Shown here: piece by piece, positions 35,300 through 45,897 of the stretch
Position numbering within the stretch: position 1 is the stretch's first letter
Layout: each line of letters begins with the position of its first letter
Assembly (NCBI RefSeq): GCF_024323335.1
Contig: NC_066582.1
Coordinates: 185,474,973 to 185,538,972, forward strand
DNA length: 64,000 nucleotides
Direction of reading: 5' to 3'
DNA from: Lathyrus oleraceus
Taxonomy: Eukaryota > Streptophyta > Magnoliopsida > Fabales > Fabaceae
Program-made: the position numbers and the translations under genes
The notes under the pieces: generated by a model
Database searches by the model: none
What the model was told of the DNA's origin: nothing
What the model saw: only the letters and a program-made list of their open reading frames with translations

Positions 35300-35362
35300 A
35301 AAGTCTATGTTGAACACTTAATAGTGGTGCAGAAAAGATCCTAAGAAAAATATTTATTTTTC

Positions 35363-35691
35363 ATGTCGGATGATTCTGGATTGATTGGGGGTTCTCCTAG
35401 TGGTAATAATAATAATGATCAAAGTACATCTGAAAGGAACAACTATGTTGTTAGACCTTCAACATTTATTCTGTGGAGATTCGACTGAATTTGAATGGTG
35501 GAAAAGAAAGATGTGCGCTCACTTTGTAGGACTTCATGATGGGTTATGGGACATCTTTGAAGATGGGGTTAACATTCAAGTTAATGGTGTTGGAATGGTG
35601 TCTGACAGAAAGTCTCTTACACCAGCTCAAAAAAATATTTACAAAAAACATCATAGAGTAAGAGGCATATTGGTTGATTCTCTACCTCATT
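35363..35691 (+). pseudogene. SIRE-like Gag N-terminus, interrupted copy
   Basis: ATG at 35363 gives MSDDSGLIGGSPSGNNNND, then VVRPSTF; a one-base shift near 35465 moves to GDSTEFEWWKRKM, GLWDIFEDGVNIQVNGVG and HHRVRGILVDSLPH. This is the N-terminal part of a copia Gag of the SIRE type. It breaks off at 35691 where a 19-bp piece of Copia-1 and then its LTR follow. The duplicated copy beyond Copia-1 continues the Gag. One substitution distinguishes the copies (C versus Y after KRKM). Confidence 0.8.
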
Positions 35692-35709
35692 CTAGTGCTA
35701 GTGGGAGAT

Positions 35710-37083
35710 TGTTGGTGTAAGCCCTAGAGGCCAATACTTTTGGTACTTGTATCGAATTATTTATTAATAATAAAAGGCATTTTCTTTATTATGGTTGATT
35801 AATAAAGTCCCTAGAATAGATAGTCCGTTTAATGTATTAAGTGTGACTTAATCATGAGAACACATTAAACATAAGGACACTATTCTTAAAGTATCCGTAG
35901 TCGAGCTTTAATGTGAAGTGGGATAACATTAAAGCATTAAGACTATTATGTTTGTAGATTGATGATCACATCTCATGGATCATGGATAAAGAGTTATTAA
36001 GTCTTAAACATAGGTATGAATATTAGGAGTAATATTTATACCGGATTGACCCGCTATGAGAATACTATATAGAAAGTTATGCAAAGTGTCATAAGTTATT
36101 CTCATGGTGATAATAGTGTATACCACTCTTCGACCTGAAACCACTATGGATCCTAGATGTAGAGTCGAGTGCTTTATTGCTGATCCAACGTTGTCCGTAA
36201 CTGGATAACCATAAAGACAGTTGATGGGTACTCCACGAAGCATGCTGAGGGACATGAGTGTCCTAGATGGAATTTGCCAATCCTGCGTAACAGGATAAAT
36301 GTCTATGGGCCCAATATTGAACTGGACAAGGGTGACACGGTCTATACCTTGTGTTCAATATAGACATAAGGGCAAAGGGGTAATTATACACATAATTATT
36401 ATCACAGGAGGTTTTGTCAGATCACATGACATTTTCGTGACTTGGGTAGCAGTGATGTGTTGCTAGATACCGCTCACTGTTTATTATGTTAAATGTGTGA
36501 TTTAATATAATTGCCAACGTCGCGAAAACCTATAGGGTCACACACAAAGGACGGATTGATGAGAGATAGAATAATTAAGGAACACCGTAAGGTACGGTGC
36601 ACTTAAGTGGGAGACGAAATATGGTAAGGTACCAAATACTTAAGTGATTTTGGCATATTATGAGATATGGGCCAAAATGCACTTAAGTGGGCTTTTTGGC
36701 TTGAAGCCCACACAAGTGGTTCTATAAATAGAACCCCTTGGGTAGAAGCATTGTCACTCTAATTCACTCAGACAGAAATTCAAGTAGAGACTTGGAATTT
36801 TGTTTCCCTCTTTATCTCACTCAAAGCCTTCATTCATAACAGCTAGCACTGCGATTGAAGGAATCCGTTCGTGTGGACTGAGTAGAGACGTTGTCATTGT
36901 TCAACGTTCGTGATCGCCCCGTGGATCTGTATCAAAGGTTTTGATCATAATCAGAGATCTGCACCAAAGGTTTGAATCGCCACAAGAGGTAACGATTCTA
37001 TCACTGATCATGCCCATTCGTAAGGATCACTAAATGGAGAAATTTTTAAATTCCGCTGCGCCTTGGATGGCTATTCTCCAACA
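35710..37083 (+). repeat. 5' LTR of Copia-1
   Basis: 1374 bp with TGTTGG...CCAACA ends. It contains the uninterrupted target of Ogre-B (GTTGCTAGATACCGCTCAC near 36470). A likely TATA motif, TCTATAAATAGAACC, lies near 36722. A small minus ORF at 36004-36255 recurs in the 3' LTR and has no recognised domain. Confidence 0.95.
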
Positions 37084-37084
37084 G

Positions 37085-37097
37085 TGGTATCAGAGCC
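37085..37097 (+). other. PBS of Copia-1
   Basis: TGGTATCAGAGCC one base after the LTR; it is complementary to the 3' end of initiator tRNA-Met, the usual copia primer. Confidence 0.93.
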
Positions 37098-37507
37098 ACT
37101 TACGAAACCATGAATCTGATATCTGTTTTTGTTATGTAATAATATGATTAAAACAGAATGAATCATAAATTAAATTGAGATCGATCAAGTTACATATATG
37201 TGATATATGTAACCCTGATGCAAAATACATTATATATGATATAATGTTCTTGTTTCGTTCATTCAAAAACCTCGATGATTGTTTTCCTTTGAGCGATCAA
37301 TGGTCGTTTGCTTCTTGATCCGACATTAGTATGGTGAAGCAATGACGTGTTGATCAATCATACTGAATTAACAATCGAGACGTGTTTGACGGTCTGAAAT
37401 TGGTGTATTAGGGTTAGTGACGGCACAAGGGTTGTGTTGTCAGAGAGTTATGCGATTGGGATTTGAACGCACAAGAGTTGTGCTTCCTAAACACTTTTTG
37501 GAACAGT

Positions 37508-37763
37508 GTTAACCGGTTAACGCGTATGGTTAACCGGTTAACGGAATGCGAAATAAAATTTTTTGAGTTTTCAAACAGTGTTAACCGGTTAACGCTTTTG
37601 GTTAACCGGTTAACGCAAGGCGGAAAACAGTTTTCCAAGAAATTTTTCAACAGTGTTAACCGGTTAACGCATATGGTTAACCGGTTAACGCACGACAGAA
37701 AAGAATTTTCTAAAAGTTTTCAAACAGTGTTAACCGGTTAACGCATATGGTTAACCGGTTAAC
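37508..37763 (+). promoter_or_regulatory. Eight GTTAACCGGTTAAC palindromes in four pairs
   Basis: A perfect 14-bp palindrome occurs at 37508, 37529, 37580, 37601, 37655, 37676, 37729 and 37750. Within each pair the step is exactly 21 bp; pairs are 72, 75 and 74 bp apart. The intervening bases vary more than the palindromes. Each contains the plant MYB core CNGTTR on both strands (CGGTTA), and MYB factors are known to activate some copia elements (Tto1), so a downstream enhancer is plausible but unproven. The palindrome also explains why opposite-strand ORFs both encode a repeated VNRLT. Confidence 0.75.
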
Positions 37764-38869
37764 GCAAGGAAATTTTCACCCGTTCGGCTAACTCAGTGCT
37801 TTAAAAGTGTCAAGTGTTGATACGAAAAGCGACATCGATTTTAAATGAATTGTTCATTAAAATGTGATGATCGGTCGTCGAAATTTAATTTGATTTTAAT
37901 TAATTAAAGGAATTAATTATAATAATAATAAAGTGTTTATTATTGCCTTGTGGTGATCGGTTATGGCCTTAGTTTTCCTTTGTTTAATTTTGGGTTTTAA
38001 AATACGACCTGCGTGTCGTGCCTCTCTCTTAATCTCCAAAATGTAACTTCTTTTCTCATCTCACTCCCTCGTATGTAAAACGAGTTTCTTTCATGTAATG
38101 TAATGATATGAAGAAAGCAAAGAAGTCAGTGCCAAAGGAGGACAACCTTGAAGATCTTGCTTGGAGAAGCTTAGATCGTTGTAGGTTAGCTTAGGTTCTC
38201 TCATTGGCTTGGGAGAACAATTGCGCTAGGGGCCATAACTGTTTCATTTTTGTTTGTATGTATGTTGATGCATGTGAATGTATGTTGATGCATGTGAGAG
38301 ACGGTTTATATGATAAACAAGCCGGTGAGATCAGAAAATTGCAATTCCCTCAAAATTAAATATTAAGTTTAAGCTTTCCAAGTTTTAACACTCATCAAGA
38401 CTAGTAATGGATAATGTAGGTTTCGCCTACGCGAGGTGCATGATCTATATATTAGTAAGGTGCGATGGGATAATTGTAATATCGAACTGTTAAAACAATG
38501 GGTCAAACTTAACTAAACAAATTATAATAAGATTATATATATATGTTTAGAAGCAAGAGTTGGAAATAATACATATGATGGATTGGAATAAGGGGTTATT
38601 CACCCAACTGAAATTTTTGAGAGTTGTGTGAGATACAATTGGAAGGAGTTCCTACCTAAAATAACCTAGTTTTGTGTAATCCGCCTACGCGGACTTAGAA
38701 CGAAGTGAAATATGGATCTCGACCCACTAGAAAATCTTCCAACGGGATTTTCCGAATCAGATGATGAGGGTCATTTGTTTTGAGTAAAATAGTGGGAGCA
38801 TGTTTAATTAAAGGCCTAATTAAATATGCCAATGATACTTATATTTTTATTAATCCTTGTGTAGATTAC
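37764..38869 (+). other. Copia-1 untranslated leader
   Basis: Non-coding leader between the palindromic array and the Gag start. Two phrases with CCTACGCG recur (near 38430 and 38690), and ATGTATGTTGATGCATGTGA is duplicated near 38260. No ORF of note. Confidence 0.6.
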
Positions 38870-40497
38870 CATGACAACAAACACCTCTAACAACATATTG
38901 CGATCAAACCTTGACAAAAAAAAAATTATCTGGGACAAATTTTCTGGATTGGTACCGAGACATGAGGATTGTCCTCAAACATGATAAAGGGAAAAGCAAG
39001 GAAGTTGCCAAACCCAAACCCACTAGTGCTGCTTTAAAGCCTAGGGGAAGCATAGAAAAGGAAGGCACCTGCTTCCATTGCGGTAAGACCGCACACTGGA
39101 AGAGGAACTGCCCAAAGTACCTGGAAGATAGGAAGAATGGAGTAGAGACTCCAACTTCAGGTATTTTTGTTATTGAAATTAATTTATCTACTTCTGCATC
39201 ATGGGTATTAGATACTGGATGCGGTTCTCACATTTGTACAAATGTGCAAGAACTAAAAGGGAGTAGAAAATTGGCAAAAGGTGAAGTCGACCTACGAGTT
39301 GGTAATGGAGCAAAGGTTGCTGCCTTAGCCATAGGAACTTATGAATTGACTTTACCTAGTGGTTTAATAATTCAGTTAGAGAACTGTTATTATGTACCAA
39401 CAATTAGCAGGAATATTATTTCCGTTTCTTGTTTGGACAAGTTCGGTTTTTCATTCATAATAAAGAACAATTGTTGTTCAATTTATTTGAATGATATATT
39501 CTATGCAACTGCACAAATGAACAATGGACTATATGTCATTGATCTTGAAATGCCTATTTATAACATTAATACTAAAAGGATGAAACCTAATGAGTTAAAT
39601 CCAACTTACCTTTGGCATTGTCGATTAGGCCACATAAATGAGAAACGCATTTCCAAACTCCATAAAGATGGACTCTTGGACTCTTTTGATTATGAATCAT
39701 ATGAGACATGCAGATCTTGTTTAATTGGAAAGATGACAAAGTCTCCATTCACAGGAAAAGGTGAAAGAGCTAATGATCTTTTGGCCCTCATACATACTGA
39801 TGTATGTGGTCCACTGAACATATCATCCAGAGGAGGTTTTCAGTACTTCATCACATTCACTGATGATTTCAGTAGATATGGTTATGTGTATTTAATGAAA
39901 CACAAATCAGAGTCCTTTGAAAAGTTCAAAGAATTCAAGAATGAAGTACAAAACCAACTAGGTAAGAATATTAAAGCTCTTCGATCAGATCGAGGTGGTG
40001 AATATTTAAGCCTAGAGTTTGATGACCATCTGAAAGAGTGTGGGATCCTATCCCAACTCACTCCTCCTGGAACACCCCAATGGAATGGTGTATCTGAGAG
40101 AAGAAATCGAACCCTGTTGGACATGGTCCGATCCATGATGAGTCAAGCCGATCTTCCAAACTCCTTTTGGGGACATGCGCTGTTGACCGCAGCTTACACA
40201 CTTAACCGTGTTCCATCCAAAAAGGTTGATAAGACACCATATGAGATATGGAGTGGTAAGAGACCACATATGTCTTACATGAAGATTTGGGGTTGCGAAG
40301 TTTATGTGAAACGACAAATTTCAATTAAGCTTGAGCCCAAATCTGACCAATGCTTATTTGTGGGGTATCCTAAAGAAACAAGAGGATATTACTTCTACAA
40401 TCCTTCTGAGGGCAAAGTGTTTTGTCGCTCGAACTGGAGTTTTCCTAGAAAAGGATTTTATTTCCAAAGGAACCAGTGGGAGGAAAGTAGAGCTTGA
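38870..40497 (+). pseudogene. Copia-1 gag-protease-integrase frame (defective)
   Basis: The natural start MTTNTSNNILRSNLD at 38870 is separated from the long frame by a 10-A homopolymer near 38916 that shifts frame. Then LSGTNFLDWYRDMRIVLKH jumps directly to DKGKSKEVAKPKP, so about 200 residues of the Gag core are missing. A CCHC knuckle follows (CFHCGKTAHWKRNC), then the protease motif WVLDTGCGSH, the pre-integrase LWHCRLGHINEKR, and the integrase catalytic triad within HTDVCGP, RSDRGGEY and VSERRNR. After EGKVF an extra T in a four-T run near 40422 shifts frame, leaving a short altered tail. Expected product: capsid, protease and integrase parts of one polyprotein. Lineage within copia not determined. 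Confidence 0.9.
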
Positions 40498-42268
40498 AGA
40501 AATTCAAGAATCGCAAAGCATTGATACACCTATGGAGGAATTAGAGCAGGAAACACAAGTAGTTGTGGAAGAACAACCTGCTCAAGTAGAACAAGACCAG
40601 CGTAGGTCAAGCAGGATACGTCACCTACCTGAAAGATATGGATATCTCATAACAGATCAAGGTGATGTATTACTCATGGATCAAGATGAGCATGTGACCT
40701 ACCAAGAGGCCATAACTGGTCCCGAGTCTGAGAAGTGGCTAGAGGCCATGAAATCCGAAATAGATTCCATGTACACGAACCAAGTTTGGAACTTGGTAGA
40801 GCCTCCTGTAGGAGTTAATCCTATAGGATGCAAGTGGGTCTTCAAAAAGAAGACTGACATGGATGGTAAGATACATACCTATAAGGCAAGACTGGTTGCA
40901 AAAGGATATAAACAAATTCATGGTGTTGACTATGATGAAACCTTTTCACCAGTTGCAATGCTTAAATCTATTCGAATTTTACTTGCTATCGCTGCATATC
41001 ATGATTATGAAATATGGCAAATGGATGTCAAAACTGCTTTCCTTAATGGGAATCTTCTTGAGGATGTGTACATGACACAGCCTGAAGGATTTGACATACC
41101 AGAAGAAGCCCATAAGATATGTAAGCTACAAAGATCAATCTATGGATTGAAGCAAGCTTCCAGAAGCTGGAATCTTCGTTTTGATGAAACGGTAAAACAA
41201 TATGGATTCATTAAGAACGAAGATGAGCCTTGTGTCTACAAGAAGGTTAGTGGGAGCATGATCGTGTTCCTGGTGTTATATGTAGATGACATATTACTCA
41301 TTGGAAACGATGTCCCTACCCTGCAACAAGTAAAGACTTGGTTGGGGAAATGCTTTTCTATGAAGGACCTAGGTGAAGCAGCCTATATATTAGGAATCAG
41401 AATCTATAGAGATAGATCACAAAAACTGCTTGGCCTAAGTCAGAGTACATACATAGACAAAGTGTTGAGACGCTTTAATATGCATGATTCCAAGAAAGGA
41501 TTCATACCTATGCAACATGGCATGTGTCTATCAAAAACACAATCCCCTTCAACTAAGAAAGAAAGGGAACACATGAATGAGACTCCATATGCATCTGCAA
41601 TAGGATCTATCATGTATGCCATGTTATGTACTCGACCAGATGTCTCATATGCTTTAAGTGCAACAAGTAGGTACCAATCTGATCCTGGTAATGCCCATTG
41701 GGTAGCTGTTAAGAATATTCTTAAGTACTTAAGAAGGACTAAGGAATCATTCTTGATATATGGAGGTCAGGAAGAGTTGGCTGTAATTGGTTACACTGAT
41801 GCTAGCTTCCAGACAGATAAGGATGACTTTAGATCGCAATCTGGTTATGTGTTTTGCTTGAACGGTGGCGCTGTGAGCTGGAAAAGTTCAAAGCAAGATA
41901 CAGTTGCTGATTCTACGACCGAGGCCGAGTATATTGCTGCCTCAAGTGCAGCAAAGGAAGCTGTTTGGATCAGGAAGTTCATTAGTGAACTTGGCATAGT
42001 CCCTAGCATTGTGGATCCCATTGGTCTCTATTGTGATAACAATGGTGCTATCGCACAAGCTAAGGAGCCTAGATCTCACCAACGATCCAAACACATACTT
42101 AGGCGTTATCATCTCATTCGAGAGATAATAGATAGAGGAGATATGAAAATATGTAAAGTACCTACACTAGACAATATAGCTGACCCACTGACAAAGCCTC
42201 TTGCGCAGCAGAAGCATGATGGCCATACTAGATCAATGGGCATACGGGGTATGTCTGATTGGCTCTAG
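40424..42268 (+). CDS. Copia-1 integrase tail, reverse transcriptase and RNase H
   Basis: Continues pol in the next frame without a stop to 42268 (the open frame begins at 40331; the homologous part starts near 40424). After an acidic linker (ELEQETQVVVEEQPAQVEQD) and SRIRHLPERYGY, the RT has KWVFKKKTDMDG, ARLVAKGYKQ, QMDVKTAFLNG and the catalytic LYVDDILLIGND. RNase H follows with YTDASFQTDKDD, STTEAEYIAAS and LYCDNNGAI, ending LADPLTKPL-like and GMSDWL. Role: copies the element RNA into DNA in cytoplasmic particles. The domain is complete, but it is out of frame with the upstream polyprotein and lacks its own proper start. Confidence 0.9.
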   Translation, partial: VARTGVFLEKDFISKGTSGRKVELEEIQESQSIDTPMEELEQETQVVVEEQPAQVEQDQRRSSRIRHLPERYGYLITDQGDVLLMDQDEHVTYQEAITGPESEKWLEAMKSEIDSMYTNQVWNLVEPPVGVNPIGCKWVFKKKTDMDGKIHTYKARLVAKGYKQIHGVDYDETFSPVAMLKSIRILLAIAAYHDYEIWQMDVKTAFLNGNLLEDVYMTQPEGFDIPEEAHKICKLQRSIYGLKQASRSWNLRFDETVKQYGFIKNEDEPCVYKKVSGSMIVFLVLYVDDILLIGNDVPTLQQVKTWLGKCFSMKDLGEAAYILGIRIYRDRSQKLLGLSQSTYIDKVLRRFNMHDSKKGFIPMQHGMCLSKTQSPSTKKEREHMNETPYASAIGSIMYAMLCTRPDVSYALSATSRYQSDPGNAHWVAVKNILKYLRRTKESFLIYGGQEELAVIGYTDASFQTDKDDFRSQSGYVFCLNGGAVSWKSSKQDTVADSTTEAEYIAASSAAKEAVWIRKFISELGIVPSIVDPIGLYCDNNGAIAQAKEPRSHQRSKHILRRYHLIREIIDRGDMKICKVPTLDNIADPLTKPLAQQKHDGHTRSMGIRGMSDWL

Positions 42269-42271
42269 TGC

Positions 42272-42282
42272 TAGTGGGAGAT
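42272..42282 (+). other. Polypurine tract of Copia-1
   Basis: TAGTGGGAGAT immediately before the 3' LTR and a few bases after the pol stop. The same 18 bases (CTAGTGCTAGTGGGAGAT) also precede the 5' LTR, where no such tract should be. Confidence 0.85.
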
Positions 42283-43043
42283 TGTTGGTGTAAGCCCTAG
42301 AGGCCAATACTTTTGGTACTTGTATCGAATTATTTATTAATAATAAAAGGCATTTTCTTTATTATGGTTGATTAATAAAGTCCCTAGAATAGATAGTCCG
42401 TTTAATGTATTAAGTGTGACTTAATCATGAGAACACATTAAACATAAGGACACTATTCTTAAAGTATCCGTAGTCGAACTTTAATGTGAAGTGGGATAAC
42501 ATTAAAGCATTAAGACTATTATGTTTGTAGATTGATGATCACATCTCATGGATCATGGATAAAGAGTTATCAAGTCTTAAACATAGGTATGAATATTAGG
42601 AGTAATATTTATACCGGATTGACCCGCTATGAGAATACTATATAGAAAGTTATGCAAAGTGTCATAAGTTATTCTCATGGTGATAATAGTGTATACCACT
42701 CTTCGACCTGAAACCACTATGGATCCTAGATGTAGAGTCGAGTGCTTTATTGCTGATCCAACGTTGTCCGTAACTGGATAACCATAAAGACAGTTGATGG
42801 GTACTCCACGAAGCATGCTGAGGGACATGAGTGTCCTAGATGGAATTTGCCAATCCTGCGTAACAGGATAAATGTCTATGGGCCCAATATTGAACTGGAC
42901 AAGGGTGACACGGTCTATACCTTGTGTTCAATATAGACATAAGGGCAAAGGGGTAATTATACACATAATTATTATCACAGGAGGTTTTGTCAGATCACAT
43001 GACATTTTCGTGACTTGGGTAGCAGTGATGTGTTGCTAGATAC
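42283..43043 (+). repeat. 3' LTR of Copia-1, left part
   Basis: Identical to 35710-36470 except two substitutions. It ends in GATAC (43039-43043), the left copy of the Ogre-B target duplication. Confidence 0.95.
43039..43043. other. Target-site duplication of Ogre-B, left
   Basis: GATAC, directly before TGTCGC. It occurs once at the uninterrupted site near 36466-36470. Confidence 0.95.
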
Positions 43044-43360
43044 TGTCGCAACCCGAAAAATACGGAGGGCGAAAAAACAACCGGCGAGAAGGAAATGACA
43101 GAAGAGTCGCCACCGTGCGTTATTTATCCCAAAGGAGGGAAAGGAAACGCTCGAAGTAAACCTGGAGAAAGGAAAGGAAAAGACAAGGTCTCGCAACCAA
43201 ATCTTGGGTTCGGGAGTCGATTATGCGAAGGGAAGGTATTAGCACCCCTACGCATCCGTAGTACTCTACGGGATCCACTCTTGTTGTTTCTTGTCTAAAG
43301 GGTGTGTGTTTATCTAATGTACTATTTACTAAAAGGGTCAAGAGAAAAAATGACTCGCAC

Positions 43361-43721
43361 AGATATCGCATCTATTGCATACGTATCTCATCTGAATATG
43401 AGAATCAGAGTCTTCGTAGCTCGGCTACCTATGGGTTAAGGATAAGTGTGCTCGCTAAGACATCGCGTCTTATGCCTACGTATCTCATCGGGAATGAGAA
43501 TCAGAGCAAAACGTAGTTCAACTAACTACGGGAACAAGAGTCTCAATTGCAGCTAGGGCAAGAGAAAGGGAATGTCTCGACCGCAACGAGGGCGAGAGAA
43601 AGGATCGCAACAAGGGCGAAAGCAAACAAGGATTAGTTGTTAGTCATTAGTCAAACTCGGCAAGACATCGCATCTTGTGCCTACGTATCTCATCTGGACA
43701 TGAGAATCAGAGTTGCCGTAG
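43361..43721 (-). other. Three structured hairpin modules, Ogre-B left LTR
   Basis: Same plan as in Ogre-A. Stem A: AGAT/ATCT (43361-43373), TAAGAC/GTCTTA (43456-43472), CAAGA/TCTTG (43661-43677), around ATCGC. Outer stem: TACG/CGTA (43380, 43415) and CTACG/CGTAG (43476/43512, 43681/43717). Stem C: TCTCAT/ATGAGA in all three, with different loops CTGAAT, CGGGA and CTGGAC. AATCAGAG after stem C is invariant. Confidence 0.75.
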
Positions 43722-44011
43722 TTCGGCCACAAAGGGATTGCCATCTGAACATGGACTTACAAAGGAGGACACCAGTTGTGTCAAAGGAGAGTGGGCAATG
43801 TATTCACGTCCTAGCAGTAGGTGTCGCAGCTCGCTGAATCGAGTCTTAGGCAGTTACCTCTTTGCGGTAGAACGGACTACATGCCACAGGATCGGAGACG
43901 CTCGGAAAGGTCTAAAAGAAATGGGGAAGCTCTGCCCTAGAGTTGTCATGCAAGGTGTACTTAGGTGTTAGGATTTACAAATGGGGACATCTACCTAATG
44001 TTAGCATGCAA

Positions 44012-44297
44012 AGAAAAATGGGAATTCTACCTATGTTATCATACAAAAGGATATGGGAATCCTACCTATGTTATCATGCAAAAGGATATGGGAATCCTAC
44101 CTATGTTATCATGCAAAAGGATATGGGAATCCTACCTATGTTATCATGCAAAAGGATATGGGAATCCTACCTATGTTATCATGCAAAAGGATATGGGAAT
44201 CCTACCTATGTTATCATACAAAAGGATATGGGAATCCTACCTATGTTATCATGCAAAAGGATATGGGAATCCTACCTATGTTATCATGCAAAGGGTT
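44012..44297. repeat. 35-bp tandem array in Ogre-B left LTR
   Basis: Seven copies starting 44051, 44086, 44121, 44156, 44191, 44226 and 44261 plus a degenerate leading copy. The unit contains GGATATGGGAATCC, itself an imperfect inverted repeat. Plus-strand ORFs of 88-131 codons across it are repeat artefacts. Confidence 0.93.
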
Positions 44298-45021
44298 CTA
44301 TCTAATGGGTGCTACCTAATCGGAACAAGAATCGACGAATGGAGCAAGGAGAAGTGTTAGGGATGAGGGTAGACGGCGATGCATGAAGCAATCGACTTAC
44401 AAGGTTGATGGCGATGCATAAAGCAATCGGCTTACAAAAGGGTGGATGGATACGTGCTGGTTCTGTTAGGTTTTTGAAAAATGATTACTCGACGTTGGAT
44501 CGAGGTTTTAGTCTTGTTTTGAAATAGTTATCGAATGTTCATTTTAGTTCTTGTATTAACAGGTGAATAAAGAATGAAAGAGTAAATATTATACATTTCA
44601 TGGGAGAGGGATACATTTGTTATGAATGGGGGTTGACATGGTAATCAAACAATATAAATATATGCCTCATACACCATACAAGTAGGCAACAATTAATCAA
44701 CAATAAGATATTTAAGCAAGTACATGATCAAATCAAATAATCAAAGAAATGAAATGAATGAGCATTAAACAATGTATGAGTGTAAGTGCGAAGGAACCGG
44801 CTCATTGTAAGGAAGCCCAAGAGTAAGCTATGTGAGGTCGACGGCGATGCTTAAAAAGCAATCGACTTACGAGGGTGTAAAAAAAAGGGGGCTCGATATT
44901 AAATCGAGAAAAGTATGATTTTTATAATTTTAAAATGGTTTTGAATGAATGATGAAGTTAAAAGAAAACAAGTTTGCATTATTAACAAATGAAACTATAA
45001 TTATAATACAACATAAACATG

Positions 45022-45125
45022 AAAAAAAAAGAATGCTAAAGAAAAGAAATGTTATATATGGGTATCGAACCCACTACATAAGGGGAGATGAACTAACTTC
45101 ATCTCCACCCGGCCACAAGCTACCA
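45022..45125 (-). other. tRNA-like Pol III-type unit / SINE fragment (left LTR)
   Basis: On the minus strand TAGCTTGTGGCCGG (45109-45122) resembles a Pol III A box, and GGTTCGATACC (45061-45071) fits the B-box consensus. Between them is a 9-bp hairpin (45084-45092 with 45098-45106) with loop GTTAG. Nine T on the minus strand (45022-45030) follow as a possible terminator, predicting an RNA of roughly 100 nt. It may be a truncated tRNA-derived SINE. It does not fold into a complete tRNA that I can see. Confidence 0.5.
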
Positions 45126-45897
45126 GTTATGAAACTATGACCAACAAGCACCCCTAAACTAACCGAAACCCCTCAAAGAGAAAAAGAAACAAGCAAAAGG
45201 TCCAAGCATGGGCCACTGGACCGGGATTGACTAAGCCCACGAATCTTAAGTTCCAAACTTGGGTAAATGGAGGGGTAGCAAGGGAAAAGAACGATCATCA
45301 ATAGCAATAGTGATATGGTACACTTTCTTCTCCCAATATTCAAGGGCTCAATACAGGGAAGGTTGATGAAACCAAAGGAAATGCAATGTATTCAACTTCT
45401 TCCTCCAAAAACCAAACTTCAACACCGATTCTCAACCTCTAGAAAAAAAGAAAACGGAAACCTCAAAGCTACTAGAAAACAAAACTCTCCATGCCTTCAT
45501 CCTCTCACTACGCTTTCTACATCTAAGAAGAAAATAAACGCAGGTTCCCCACGAATCTAACCTTGCATCATCTAACACAGATCGACACTGAGCAAATGAA
45601 ACCTACAACAATCAGACCCAACTAGATCCCCCACAAAACCAACGCGAAATAACCGGTATTGAGAGCTCTCGAACTAAAAAAGGTTTTCAACACAGGCAAA
45701 AACCTCTAGGGTCTAAAAAGGGGGCGAGCTGTAACTCAAAAATTCGCTTGAATCGGCAAACAGGGTACCGACAACGCAAACAAATCAAAAACCAAGAAAA
45801 TCAATAAAGCAAAAAAAAGGATTTTCGACCTTCTTGGAGGTTCGAAGGAAAAAAAGAAAGAGAGAAGATTTTACCACTGCCTTACGATTTCGGAGAT

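Noticed and set aside
37414..37741. Opposite-strand frames both containing repeated VNRLT
   Set aside because: Consequence of the 14-bp palindrome being read on both strands.
40048..40317. Minus-strand frame opposite integrase
   Set aside because: Shadow of the conserved integrase coding strand.
44012..44297. CRISPR-like appearance of 35-38-bp repeats
   Set aside because: No unique spacers, plant nuclear context, repeats are directly tandem.
43943..44360. Plus-strand frames of 88-131 codons with repeated YLCYHAKGYGNP
   Set aside because: Created by the 35-bp LTR repeat; three frames overlap.
45022..45125. Functional tRNA gene
   Set aside because: A and B boxes are present but no complete acceptor stem or cloverleaf could be drawn; kept only as a tRNA-like unit.
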